Below, piece by piece: positions 1-12,290 of a stretch of DNA of 64,000 nt. The translations under genes were made by a program, and so were the position numbers. Where the stretch lies: the NCBI RefSeq assembly GCF_040802235.1, contig NC_133160.1, positions 99,937,160-100,001,159 on the forward strand, written 5' to 3'. The stretch is from Manis javanica. Its lineage: Eukaryota; Chordata; Mammalia; Pholidota; Manidae. Position 1 is the first letter of the stretch. The number at the start of each line of letters is the position of its first letter. The notes under the pieces were generated by a model. The model was not told the origin of the DNA. It saw only the letters and a program-made list of their open reading frames with translations, and did no database searches.

Positions 1-29
1 TCTGTGTTTCCCTATACAGAACTATATAT

Positions 30-1412
30 GTCTTTTTTCTCTGGCTGCTTTTAACAGCTTTTCTTTATTACTAGTTTTAAGCAATTTGATGTGATATGCA
101 CTGGTGTATTTTTTCATCCTTCCTGTGTTTGTGGTTCTTAAATCTGTTTAAAGTTTTCATCAAATTTTGGGAGAAAATGACCATTATCTCTTCAATTATA
201 TATATATATATATATACATACAATACATATTTTTCTTCTTCTTTCACCTTTGAGGATTCTGATTTCACATTTATTTGGCCATTTGAAGTTATCCCACAGT
301 TCATTGATAATTTAATTTTTTTCAATTATTTTCACTCTGTTTCATTATGGATAATTTCTACTATTATGTCTTCAAGTTAACAAATATTTTCTTTTGCAAT
401 GTTTTAAGTGCAATTAATTCCAGTGTATTTTCCATCTTAGATATTATCTGAGTCTTTTTTATATCTTCTGTATCTATACTAATCATGTTTAGTCTTTCCT
501 CTATTTTACTGACTACATGGGCTACAGTTAAAAGTGTTCAATCTACTTGGCTATTTAATATATCTTCTGTGTCATTTCAGGATCACATGTAATTGATTTA
601 TTTTTCTTCTCATTATGTGTTGTATTTCCCTTTATCTTTGCCTGCCTGATAAATTTCAATACTATAATAGACACTGTGAATTTTTCCTGATGAGTGCTGA
701 ATATTTTTGTATTCCTTTAAATATTAAGTGTTTTTCTGGGATATGGTGACTTATTTGAAACAGTGTATTAATTTGAGTTCTTGCTTTTAACCTTTTTGAG
801 GCAGAATCAGATAAACATTTAGTTAAGGACAAATTTCTGTAGATGACAAAGGCAAGATAATTCCTAATACTCTGGTGCCTTGTGAAATATGTGGTTTTCC
901 ACTCTGGGTATTAGAAACAGGCACTATTCCTGGCCCTATGTCATCTTAGGAGTTTGTCCTCTCTAGATTTTCTGCATTTTTCCCCCTTGCCTGATTTGTT
1001 TCCTCATAGGTATGTGCTCAGCAGTTCTCACCTAAGTCGTGAGAATGGCCCTCTGCAGAACTCTGCAGTTTTCTCTCTGTGTAACTCTTTTCTCTCCACT
1101 ACTCTGTCCTGCAAACTCCAGCCAACTTTGCTCCCCCAGTTTCCCAATCTTACCCATTTACCTCAAAGAAAACCCTCAGCTGTCCTAGGATCCACTCCCC
1201 ATGCCAGGGCCTGGACTCTTTCTCCAGGGAATAATCTGAGGCAACTATAAAGTTCATCCCATTCATCTCTCATGTCAGAGATCACTGTTGCCTGGTATAG
1301 CCAATCTCCAAGAAAGCCATTGCTTCATATATTTATCTGGTTTTTTAGTTTGTGTCAAGCAAGAGGATAAAGCCAAGCCCTGTTACTCCATCTTGGTTGG
1401 AAGCAGAAGTCT
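30..1412 (-). mobile_element. Old L1M-type LINE-1 fragment, antisense
   Basis: Read on the - strand this is the 3' portion of an ancient mammalian L1. Recognisable phrases on the + strand are ctctggctgcttttaacagc near 41, a stretch near 265-300 reading toward atcccacagttcattgataa, and the end motif ccatcttggttggaagcaga at 1390-1410. It is heavily diverged, with no coding frame. A 20-bp TA run (197-216) has grown inside it. Confidence 0.6.
197..216. repeat. (TA)n simple repeat
   Basis: About ten TA units inside the old L1 fragment. Confidence 0.85.
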
Positions 1413-3587
1413 GATAATTCAATGTTCTTTGGGGTTTATATCTTCTTGAGAGATATAAGACTGAAGACTTGTATAAACATTCGGATACCCAACCTGATTT
1501 GTCAAATTTTACTTAAAAACATCAATTCATTACTGTGAATAGGTTATTACTCATTAATCTCATATAGAGTTAAACATAAGAGAAAAAAAATAGTCTTCAT
1601 AAAATCTTTCCATATGTAAGCTACCCGGAATGTCAAGGAGGTAAACATATTTCTTCATTCTGGAAAAAACTGGGAACCTTCTATTTTTTTTTTCTTTCAC
1701 TGCCTAAGAGCTCTCAGAATAACTATTGAGAAGAATCTTATTCTATAAAAGTAGTTTTATAATACTACTGGAAAGTTTAATTACATTAGAAAAGACTGAC
1801 TCAAGCTTACTTGAAACGACCTACTATGGAATGTTAAACTTCCTCTGTGAAAACCAGCATAAAATGATTTAAAGTATAACCACACTAATGATTGTTTTGT
1901 AACACCCTAAATGTAAATTGCTCAGACCTTTTCTGGATTTCCTTTTACCCATTAGTAAGTTAACAAATTCATTAAAATAACAGATCTGTGTGACAAAGTG
2001 AGGAAAAGAAGGTGACAGATGAAGCAATAAATAACCTATATACACAGAATGTTAGATGATTATAAAAAGAGAAAATGAAATAGGTTTAATATATTTCTTT
2101 GAAATTTTGCTTTTATTTAACAAAGAAATAGAGCCTATTCTAAAATTGCTTTATATTTTAACATACTGAAATTCATTATTTCTAGTAATAAATGATCCTA
2201 GACAACAGTCACATATGATTTGAATTTTCTTTTTTCCTCTTGAATAATAACATTTATTTAATAAGTTGATTTGCAGTTATTGATATTTAAGACCTTCTGG
2301 AAACATAAAAACTATAGTAATTAAAGAAATAATAAAAAACATTTTTCTTGTATCAGCCAAATAGCTAGGAATATACTTAAATGTTGTCTTAAAAATTACT
2401 TTACATAAAAAGGTCCAAATAAATATTTTTAGTGAATCAAGAAAAGTATTGTATGATCTACATTTGAAAGATTAATTACATAGAATATTTGAACATTTCT
2501 AAGATATTTGATTTATACAAAGAGGTTTTGTATTTGTCTTTGATTTATACAAAGAGGTTTTCAATATAGTTCACATTCACATTATTAAACAAGTTGCATA
2601 TTTTAAAATATTAATTTTCTTCTTCCAAGTCTAAGGTATATATTTGTGTTGCCATAGTTACATGTTCATTCATAGTTTATTATATGTTCATTGTTCAGAA
2701 TGAAAAGTTATTCTCACTTTAACATTTGTACACAAATTAAGGTCTGTTATCTTTCAAAACTGAAAGTATCCCTTTTTCTCCCATTTCTGTTATTTTACTT
2801 TTCATTTTTAAACATAATCTGAACTAAGCATCTTTTTAAGTAGTTGCTAAGTGTTAAGTAGATACTTATGTAATACATTTACAACAGTTTCAAAGCTGTA
2901 ACACATTACACAAAATAAAAGAAATGACAAGTGCTTGAATCCAAATCCAGAAATATAAGAAATAAAACACCATATTTTCTCTTTTTTAATGCATTGATAA
3001 CATGAGCTAAATTAGTTCCATACATTTTTTCTTCAAAATTAGCAGAGAAATTGTAACTTTAAGGGACTTGCAATTTTTTTTCTAAGCAACAGATGGCAGT
3101 ATCAAATTCAGATAGAGTAATTTTTTTCTATATATTCCCCTTTCTTTCTTAATCTTTCTTTTTTAATTCATAATGTCTGCCTTAGCCTCAAAAACACATT
3201 TACTTTCAATTCAGGAAGTATAGCTTTACCAACATTCAATCCTGAAGAAAAATGCTTACAGTATCTTAAACAAAATACTGTTTTTTCAGGATTAGTATCT
3301 GACAGTAGTTGACCAGCCTACTGATCACATTTGAGGCATTAAAATCAAAACAAATGACATCAAACTGCTAACCCAATTCATTACACTAATAGCCCTGGAA
3401 TACTCCACCTTAAGACCAAGATAATCTTCTCTGAGCATCTGTAGAGATTAGGATGGCCTGTGGGAAAAAAGGCTGAACTGAAGTTTACCAGAATGAAGTA
3501 GGTACTGGGAAGTCCAATGACCGACAGTCACATAGATTTTTAAAGGTAAAATAAAATAAAATTTGCCAAATCACCCTTTTCTTTCCC
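1413..3587. other. AT-rich intergenic DNA, no gene seen
   Basis: No open frame of note, no recognisable RNA gene and no clear young repeat. The only structure noted is a short tandem duplication at 2507-2561. Confidence 0.6.
2507..2561 (+). repeat. Short tandem duplication (23-bp unit, 32-bp period)
   Basis: The 23-base string beginning tttgatttatacaaagag at 2507-2529 recurs without change at 2539-2561. Perfect identity suggests a recent local duplication. Confidence 0.85.
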
Positions 3588-3890
3588 TTAAGAACTATAA
3601 TCTAAGGTAGTACATAATGGAAAAAACTGAAGAGTAAGAAGATGAAAAATAATAGTTTTGTCCTCATAGAAGAGAGACACTTCAGTCTCGTCCAGGAAGA
3701 GCAGATCAGTGTGGAGTTTTGCCGTGAGCACGAGTTCTGTGGCAGAGAGCTGAGCGCCAGCATCTTTATCCAGATGACTGTTCTGGTCCATGCTGGAGCT
3801 GACAGTAGGGCCAGAGGTGGATTTGCCAACTTCAAGCATCTGTCTGTTTGTGTGTCCTGTTACACCCCACTTTCAGTGCTCCCATGACAT
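3588..3890. other. Unidentified GC-richer block with open frames on both strands
   Basis: Between AT-rich flanks, about 3,640-3,890 is more G+C rich and open for 70-80 codons on both strands. The + frame starts MKNNSFVLIEERHF and the - frame starts MLEVGKSTSGPTV. Neither matches a family I recognise. It could be a fragment of a processed pseudogene or an unrecognised old repeat. No poly(A) tail or target-site duplication was seen. Confidence 0.25.
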
Positions 3891-4041
3891 ACCAGTCTGT
3901 TGTCCAAGTGTTTTTCTAAAAATCACATTTTGGAATTTTATCCTAAAATAGTCTCTTGACCTATCAGTATCCCATTTCTCTTGTTTTTATCTTTAAGAAA
4001 AAGTTTCCTCTGTTTTCTTTATCACTCAAAAGTAAATTATC

Positions 4042-4857
4042 GGGGTGGAGCCAAGATGGCGGTGTGAGTAGGACAGTGGGAATCTCCTCCCAAAAACATA
4101 TATGTTTTTGAAAATACAACAAATACAACTAATCCTAAAAGAGAGACCAGAAGACACAGGACAACAGCCAGACTACATCCACACCTGCGAGAACCCAGCG
4201 CCTGGTGAAAGGGGTAAGATACAAGCAGCAGCCTGGTGGGACCCGAGGCTGCTCACCCCAGCTCCCTGTGGGAGGAAAGGAGTTGGAGTGGGGAGGGAGA
4301 GGGAGCCCAGGACTGCTAAACACCCAACCCTAGCCATCCACACCCAGAGTGCAGACACAGTGTGTGCGTGGGGTGCTGGAGACTAGGGAAGCAGGACAGT
4401 AAGATCTCTGAGTGGGTCCTGTAGCTGGCGCCTCTGGGACAAAGAAAAGCGAGTGCTTTTTGAAAGTCTTAAAGGGACAGGGACCCCACAACTGGACGGA
4501 AGCATCCCGGGTCACAGTCCAGTAGCTGGAAATTCCAGGGAACTCCGGGTGCACAAACCCCGGGCAACAGCTCTGAGACCCCTCATGGAGGTAAACAGCC
4601 AAAGAGCCCCCCGTCCATTACCCCTCCGGGGCCCCGCCATAGCAGAGCAGCAGCCTGAGGCTGGCCATGCCCACAGCAAGGGAGCTTCCTCCATACTGGC
4701 TGGGCAAGATACAGAGACCCAGTCTACATGCAATTGCCCAACACAAGCCACTAGGGGTCGCAGATGTTCCAGTAAAGAAAGGCCAGGAGTCAGTGGAAAA
4801 AGTCTTGGCTCTCCCAGCTGACAGATGAGTCAATAGCATATCACTGCACTTATCAAC
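4042..4857 (+). promoter_or_regulatory. L1 5'UTR with internal promoter region
   Basis: The 816 bases before ORF1 are GC-richer than the flanks and start at the 5'-most nucleotides of the element, where L1s carry an internal RNA polymerase II promoter. Near the start, agccaagatggcg contains the YY1-type core (aagatggcg) that positions transcription starts in L1s. Activity today is unknown. Confidence 0.6.
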
Positions 4858-5716
4858 ATGAAAAGGCCAAAAAATTTGATCCAAACAAGACTAACCCAGA
4901 CATCTTCGACATCTTCTACATCTTCTCCTGAGAAGGAACCTGGGGAGAAAGATTTAACCAATCTTCCTGAAAAAGAATTCAAAACAAAGTCATAACCATG
5001 CTGGTGGACTTGCAGAGAAATATGCAAGAACTAAGGAAGGAAAATACAGAAATAAAACAATCTCTGGAAGGACTTCAAAGCACAATGGACGAGATGCAAG
5101 AGACCATTAATGGACTAGAAAACAGAGAACAGGAACAAAGAGAGGCTGATGCAGAGAGAGATAAAAGGATCTCCAAGGATGAAAGACTATTAAGAGAACT
5201 GTGTGACCAATCGAAATGAAACAATATCCGCATTATAGGGGTACCAGAAGAAGAAGAGAGAGAAAAAGGGATAGAAAGTGTCTTTGAAGAAATAGTTGCT
5301 GAAAACTTCCCAAACTAGGGGTGGAAATGGCCTCTCAGACCACAGAGGTACACAGAACTCCCATGACAAGGGATCCAAGGAGGGCAACACCAAGACACAT
5401 AATAATTAAAATGGCAAAGATCAAAGACAAGGACAGAGTATTAAAGGCAGCCAGAGAGAAAAAAAAGGTCACCTACAAAGGAAAACCCATCAGGCTATCA
5501 TCAGACTTCTCAACAGAAACCTTACAGGCCAGAAGAGAATGGCATGATATACTTAATGCAATGAAACAGAAGGACCTCAAACCAAGAATACTGTATCCAG
5601 CACGATTATCATTTACATATGAAGGAGGGATTAAACAATTCCCAGACAAGCAAAAGTTGAGGGAATTTGCCTCCCACAAACCACCTCTACAGGGCATCTT
5701 ACAGGGACTGCTCTAG
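4858..5716 (+). pseudogene. L1 ORF1p (RNA-binding protein), broken
   Basis: Starts at atgaaaaggccaaaaaat. ORF1p is the coiled-coil, RRM and C-terminal-domain protein that coats L1 RNA as a trimer. The coiled-coil piece lies at about 4998-5219 (MLVDLQRNMQELRKENTEIK). The RRM/C-terminal piece lies at 5321-5716, with RHIIIKMAKIKDKDRVLKAA and later ILYPARLSF. Breaks: an in-frame stop at 4993-4995 after a frame change, a stop at 5217-5219, and another frame change before 5321. So at least three open segments in three frames make up one former protein. Confidence 0.88.
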
Positions 5717-5911
5717 ATGGGAGCACTCTTAAAAAGAGCACAGAACAAAACACCTAACATATGAAGAATGGAGGAGGAGTAATAAGAAGGGAGAGAAATA
5801 AAGAATCGTCAGACCGTGTTTATTATAGCTCAATAAGCGAGTTAAGTTAGACAGTAAGATAGTAAAGAAGCTAACCTTGAACCTTTGGTAACCACAAACT
5901 TAAAGCCTGCA

Positions 5912-8900
5912 ATGGCAATAAGTACATACCTTTCAATAATCACCCTAAATGTAAATGGACTGAATGCACCAATCAAAAGACACAGAGTAATAGAATGGAT
6001 AAAAAAGCAAGACCCATCCATATGCTGCTTACAAGAGACTCACCTCAAAACCAAAGACATGCACAGACTTAAAGTCAAGGGATGGAAAAAGATATTTGAA
6101 ACAAAAATCAGAGAGAAAAAAGCAGGTGTTGCAATACTAGTATCAGACAAAATGGACTTCAAAATAAAGAAAGTAACAAAAGATAAAGAAGGACATTACA
6201 TAATGATAAAGGGCTCAGTCCAACAAGAGGATGTAACCATTATAAATATATACACACCCAATACAGGAGCACCAACATATGTGAAACAAATACTGACAGA
6301 ATTAAAGGAGGAAATAGAATGCAATGCATTCATTCTGGGAGACTTCAACACACTACTCACTCCAAAGAACAGATCCACCAGACAGAAAATAAGTAAGGAC
6401 GCAGAGGCACTGAACAACATACTAGAACAGATGGACCTAATAGACATCTACAGAACTCTACACCCAAAAGCAACAGGATACACATTCTTCTCAAGTGCAC
6501 ATGGAACATTCTCCAGAATAGACCACATACTAGGCCACAAAAAGAGCCTCATTAATTCCAAAAGATTGAAATCCTACCAACTAACTTTTCAGACTACAAA
6601 GGCATAAAACTAGAAATAAATTGTACAAAGAAAGCAAAAAAGCTCACAAACACATGGAGGCTTAACAACATGCTCCTAAATAATCAATGGATCAATGAAC
6701 AAATTAAAATAGAGATCGAGGAATATATGGAAACAAATGACAACAATAACACAAAGCCGCAACTTCTGTGGGATGCAGTGAAAGCAGTCTTAAGAGAAAG
6801 TATATAGCAATCCAGGCATATTTAAAGAAGGAAGAACAATCCCAAATGAATAGTCTAATGTCACAATTACTGAAATTGGAAAAAGAAGAACAAATGAGGC
6901 CTAAGATCAGCAGAAGGAGGGACATTATGATGATCAGAGAAGAAATAAATAAAATTGAGAAGAATAAAACAATAGCAAAAATCAATGAAACCAAGTGCTG
7001 GTTCTTTGAGAAAATAAAGAAAATAGATAAGCCTCTAGCCAGACTTATGAAGAGGAAAAGAGAGTCAACACACATCAACAGAATCAGAAATGAGAAAGGA
7101 AAAATCACGACGGACCCCACAGAAATACAAGGAATAATTAGAGAGTACTATGAAAACCTATATGATAACAAGCTGGGAATCCTAGGAGAAATGAACAACT
7201 TCCTAGAAAAATACAACCTTCCAAGACTGACCAAGGAAGAAGCACAAAATCCAAACAGACCAATTACCAGCAACGAAATTGAAGTGGTAATCAAAAAACT
7301 ACCAAAGAACAAAACCCCTGGGCCAGATGGATTTACCTAGGATTTTTATCAGACATACAGAGAAGACATAATACCCATTCTCCTTAAAGTTTTCCAAAAA
7401 ATAGAAGAGGAGGGAATACTCACAAACTCATTCTATGAAGCCAACATCACCCTAATACCAAAAACAGGCAAAGACCCCACCAAAAAAGAAAACTACAGAC
7501 CAATGTCCCTGATGAACGTAAATGCAAAATACTCAACAAAATATTAGCAAACCGAATTCAAAAATACATCAAGAGGATCATACACAATGACCAAGTGGGA
7601 TTCATCCCAGGGATGCAAGGATGGTACAACATTCGAAAATCCATCAATATCATCCACCACATCAACAAAAAGAAAGACAAAAACCACATGATCATCTCCA
7701 TAGATGCTGAAAAAGCTTTCAACAAAATTCAACATCTGTTCATGAAAAAAAACTCTGAACAAAATTGGTATAGAGGGCAAGAACCTCAACATAATAAAGG
7801 CCATATATGATAAACCCACAGTCAACATCATACTGAACAGCAAGAAGCTGAAAGCTTTTAGTCTGAGATTGGGAACATGACAGGGATGCCCACTCTCCCC
7901 ACTGTTATTCAACATAGTACTGGAGGTCCTAGCCATGGCAATCAGACAAAACAAAGAAATACAAGGAATCCAGATTGGTAAAGAAGAAGTCAAACTGTCA
8001 CTATTTGCAGATGACATGATATTGTACATAAAAAACCCTAAAGAATCCACTCCGAAACTACTAGAGTGAATATCGGATTCAGCAAATTTGTAGGATACAA
8101 AATTAACACACAGAAATCTGTGGCTTTCATATACAGTAACAATAAAGTAATAGAAAGAGAAAGCAGAAAGACAGTTCCATTCACAATAGCATCAAAAAGA
8201 ATAAAATACCTAGGAATAAACCTAACCAAGGAAGTGAAAGACCTATACTCTGAAAACTATAAGACACTCTTAAGAGAAATTAAAGAGGTCACTAACAAAT
8301 GGAAACTCATCACATGCTCGTGGCTAGGAGGAATTAATATCATCAAAATGGCCATCCTGCCCAAAGCAATATACAGATTCGATGCAATCCCTATCAAACT
8401 ATCAACAGCATTCTTCAATGAACTGGAACAAATAATTCAAAAATTCATATGGAAACACCCAAGACTCCGAATAACTAAAGCAATCCTGAGAAGGAAGAAT
8501 AAAGTGGGAAGTGATCTCACTCTAGAATTTCAAACTCTACTACAAAGCCACAGTAATCAAGACAATTTGGTACTGGCACAAGAACAGAGCCACAGACCAA
8601 TAGAACAGAATAGAGACTCCAAACATTAACCCAAACATATATGGTCAACTAATATTCGATAAAAGGGCCATGGACATACAATGGCAAAATGACAGTCTCT
8701 TCAACAGATGGTGCTGGCAAAACTGGACAGCTACATGTAAGAGAATGAAGCTGGATCACTGTTTAACCCCATACACAAAAGTAAATTCGAAATGGATCAA
8801 AGACCTGAATGTAAGTCATGAAACCATAATACTCTTAGAAAACCAAAAACATAGGCAAAAATCTCTTAGACATAAACATGAGTGACCTCTTCTTGAACAT

Positions 8901-9145
8901 ATCTCCCCAGGGAAGGGAAACAAATGCAAAAATGAACAAATGGGACTATATCAAGCTGAAAAGCTTCTGTACAGCAAAGGACACCATCAATAGAACAAAA
9001 AGGTTTCCTACAGTATGGGAGAATATATTCGAAAATGACAGATCTGACAAAGGGTTGACATCCAAAATACATAAAGAGCTCACACACCTCACCAAACAAA
9101 AAGCAAATAATCCAATTAAGAAATGGGCAGAGGAGCTGAATAGAA
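5912..9145 (+). pseudogene. L1 ORF2p (endonuclease/reverse transcriptase), broken and C-terminally truncated
   Basis: ORF2p nicks target DNA and reverse-transcribes L1 RNA. The endonuclease part is open from 5912 to 6607: LNVNGLNAPIKRHRVIEWIK, the glutamate in CLQETHLKT, the ILGDFNT motif and SRIDHILGHK are visible. Reverse transcriptase pieces follow: a segment at 6768-7340 ending PKNKTPGPDGFT, DAEKAF near 7700, and the catalytic FADD at 8004-8015. Open pieces change frame several times (6768, 7595, 8066, 8670, 8878), with a stop after 7338 and a small deletion near 8060. The cysteine-rich C-terminal end is absent. Confidence 0.92.
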
Positions 9146-9150
9146 GAAAT

Positions 9151-10881
9151 GGCCGAAGTTAATCTCGTACCAAGCTGCAATGGATTTGGGAAGACACATC
9201 TTTCTCCACTGTACCTGGATGTTATCCCAGAGTGTTTATCAACACAGAAACTATGTAACCAATATCAAAACGTCAGAATGGACATAAACCTAGTCCTTTA
9301 CTTTGTGTGGAAGTACAAACGCTGTATTAATTGTCTCTGTCTCATTTTTGTTGTAATCAAATCCAAATGAATTTGAATGAAACTAAAATTAAGGAAAATG
9401 CATTATACTCTCTTGTGATGGCAACTGGAACAGTATAAATCTATGCATTATGTTGACAGCACAAATGATACATTTCTAACCATGTATTTAAAAAAAATTG
9501 CTATAGGGTTTGCTTATAGCCAGAATATAAAGGGATATTTGTTTTGCAGTTGACAAAAAACACAGTTTTGACTCATTTGACAAATTTTTATCAGGTCAGC
9601 AATTTATTGATTTACTTCAGTTTTCATCTTGTTTTCATGATGAGTAACTGGATATAAAATGTAAAGGTCTAAACAGGAGAAACATCTTTGAATTTATTGG
9701 TTGAACCACTTAAAATTTTCATTTATAATTAACTAATAGAATAAATAAGTATTTTCCCTGGATATGAACCAGTGAAAAGAGAACATGGCCAATTGCAATG
9801 TCACCAGGGATTTAAAGTAACCCACAGATTAAGGTTATATTCTTATAGCTCACAAAATATTACAGCCCAAATATTTGGAAAAACAACTTTTGTTTATGAT
9901 ATGAACATGTATGAGATGTATATATGAATAAGTGGACATAAAGTTTTAAAAGAGAAGGTAAGTTTAAAATTCTTGGCCACAATTGAAACTTTCATATTTC
10001 AAAAACAAAATTTAAAAACTCATATTTTTGATAAAAATGACTGTGGTTATATGAAATGCTAACAGGGGAAACTGAGTCAAAGATATACAGACACTCCATT
10101 TTGCAACTTATTTATAAATCTCATATTACTTCAAAATAAAAAAAGGTAAAAATATCCCACCTTGTCATATATAAGAAATATTTAATCTAAGTTTTATTGG
10201 TGTTATAGCTAATATTATTAATAATATTACACATACAGAAAGCCAGAGAGTAAAAATGATTTGAATAAAACTGTTGTTTTAAGTCATTCACATAGAGCCT
10301 TATCACAATCCAACTTGATCCATACACTTAGCATTTAAACTAAATAGCAGGAGCATTGAGATATCAAGCGTTTACTATATTAGGAAATAATAAAGTTCCA
10401 CTATCTCTTAGCACCTGTGCCAGGCTGCCTTAGAGAAAGCACATCCTACATTCATAAACGGTGATCTACAGCTTCCAATGGCAAGTGTGGAAGGAAGGAT
10501 TTATCCCTGTGAATCATTAAAATGTTGAAAACAAGAAAGCCTAATTCAGGTTTCCTCATAACCCAGGTTTTTTCCTACCTTCCTTTTCACGATTAAAGCT
10601 ACCACCATTTTCCAGATGCCCAAGAGAAAATATTAACCCAGAAATGTATCATTTTTGTTGCTGAGATACAGCTTTGTTATTTACATTCAACCTCTCCTGA
10701 CCGTTGTGCTCTCCAGTTCAGCTTACTCTTGATCTGGACTGTTCCGGCTTCTGCTCCTGCATATTCTCTACCTTATATTGTTACTCCCACAATTCATACC
10801 AGGAAACACCATCTCTTTTTCTGTTGCACATCAATATCTTTGAGCCTTCCCTGATGCCCTCCACAGCACACAGACACACAG

Positions 10882-10883
<2 letters not shown>
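9151..10883. other. Intergenic AT-rich DNA, no gene seen
   Basis: The non-L1 side of the truncated element followed by unique-looking AT-rich sequence. No coding frame or RNA gene was recognised. Confidence 0.55.

Positions 10884-10956
<73 letters not shown>
10884..10956. repeat. (CA)n microsatellite, about 36 units
   Basis: An uninterrupted AC/CA run of 73 bases, preceded by imperfect CA-rich sequence from about 10,866. Long pure CA runs are highly length-variable. It is about 20 kb upstream of SNCA exon 1. Confidence 0.97.
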
Positions 10957-10957
<1 letters not shown>

Positions 10958-12290
10958 TCCAGGATCATAAAGCTCAATACTGAACTCAGCATTTGGTTCT
11001 ACTCAGTCCAAAAAATCAAAAGATTATTTTACTCCAAGCTATGGGCTACAATTTTATTCACAAATAATTAAGACCAAATTCCTGCACTTGCTAAAACAGT
11101 AGGGTAATTGGCCATTTAACATTATACTCCTTTTCATTATCCAAATTTAATCTACTTAGGTAAAAGAACTGTGAATTCTCCAGATCTGCTCTACACACCT
11201 CTTTTCCTTTCACTTAAAATATACTCTTTCTTCATTGTTTTCTTTCCAATTATCCATAAAGATCTTTTTGAAGTTTATTTGTGTGAAGTTTTCCCTAAAC
11301 CATGCAGCAAGAAATACTCTCCCCATTTTCTTTTAAAGAAAACTTATTTACTTAAATTAATACATGTCTAGTAAGTTCCAGGACACAAGAGATGCTTAAA
11401 AATGAGGAGATTTGATTATACTATAAATAAACTTCTATAAATTACAGATTGCATAAACAAAGCTTTATAACAATAAGTTGTAGAATTGTTTAGATGAGGA
11501 GAAAGGCTTCCTGGTAGATGCTTAGCACATTTTACCTGATATTAATATCATCCTTGTATGTGCTTTTCATCCAGTTTGTAAGCTTCTGGAGGAAGCAGGG
11601 ATTTTTTTTGTAATACTCCCCATATGTACCCCCACACAGCCATATAGTGATCCTTATTTGTTGAATGCAGCCTAATCTATTTACAAACCTTAATAATAGA
11701 CTAAAAGTAGGCAGCATGTTGAGAGACAATTCTTTACAGGTCTCTTAACTTTCTGCAGGTCTCAGAAGCAGATGCAGTCACTGCCTTTGTTCCATAATAT
11801 ATTTCCAGGGATATTTGGATGGGGAATGGCTTTAGATGATGTTGATAGTGTCTCCCTCCAGAACAAGGGCAGGTTTTAGCGTCCAGCATTGGAAGATAGT
11901 CACAGTGTCTTAACAGGGCAAAGGGAAGACATGCATATTCTCCATTATAAAATATTTCGCTTCTTTAATATCAGGTTCCTCTTTTGTGTGCAAGCCCCTG
12001 CCCACACAGGCAACACTGTGTTCTGTGCAATTAAGGCATAGGAAACTGGAGCAGGTGCTGACACTGGCCCCTATTATTACTATGAATAACAAACTATCTT
12101 TTAGCTCTGACTCAAGAATCTTGTGTCATTTGCCAGCATTTGTGAAACTGTGGCAGGCTAACTTGTTAGTTTCAAGTAGGATAAAATCTCAGACCCTTTG
12201 AGATCTTGACTCAGCATTTTGAAAAGCACAGAAAATTTGAATTTTGAGAACTTTAGTATTTGAATTTTAGTATTTTTTTCGAGAATAGCT
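10957..12290. other. Intergenic DNA, no gene seen
   Basis: Mostly AT-rich sequence with short chance frames. No named repeat recognised. Confidence 0.5.

Larger units (their letters stand above)
4042..9150 (+). mobile_element. Near full-length but 3'-truncated LINE-1
   Basis: Begins at ggggtggagccaagatggcg, a standard L1 5' end, and runs through a GC-richer 5'UTR (to 4,857), ORF1 (4858-5716) and ORF2 (5912 to about 9145). It stops within the last part of ORF2 (about gaatagaagaaatggccg). The end of ORF2, the 3'UTR and the poly(A) tail are missing. Retrotransposition normally loses the 5' end, so loss of the 3' end points to a later deletion or recombination. Frameshifts and stops show it is dead. 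No target-site duplication was found, as expected if the 3' junction was lost. The 5'UTR type resembles that of pangolin/carnivore-like L1s, which is a low-confidence lineage inference. Confidence 0.93.

Noticed and set aside
10884..10956. The long CA repeat as counterpart of human NACP-Rep1.
   Set aside because: It is about 20 kb upstream of exon 1, about twice the human distance, and lacks the TC and TA parts. The tract at 20,235 is a better positional candidate.
10704..10970. An 88-codon frame ending in Thr-His repeats.
   Set aside because: The tail is translation of the CA microsatellite; the rest has no recognisable domain.
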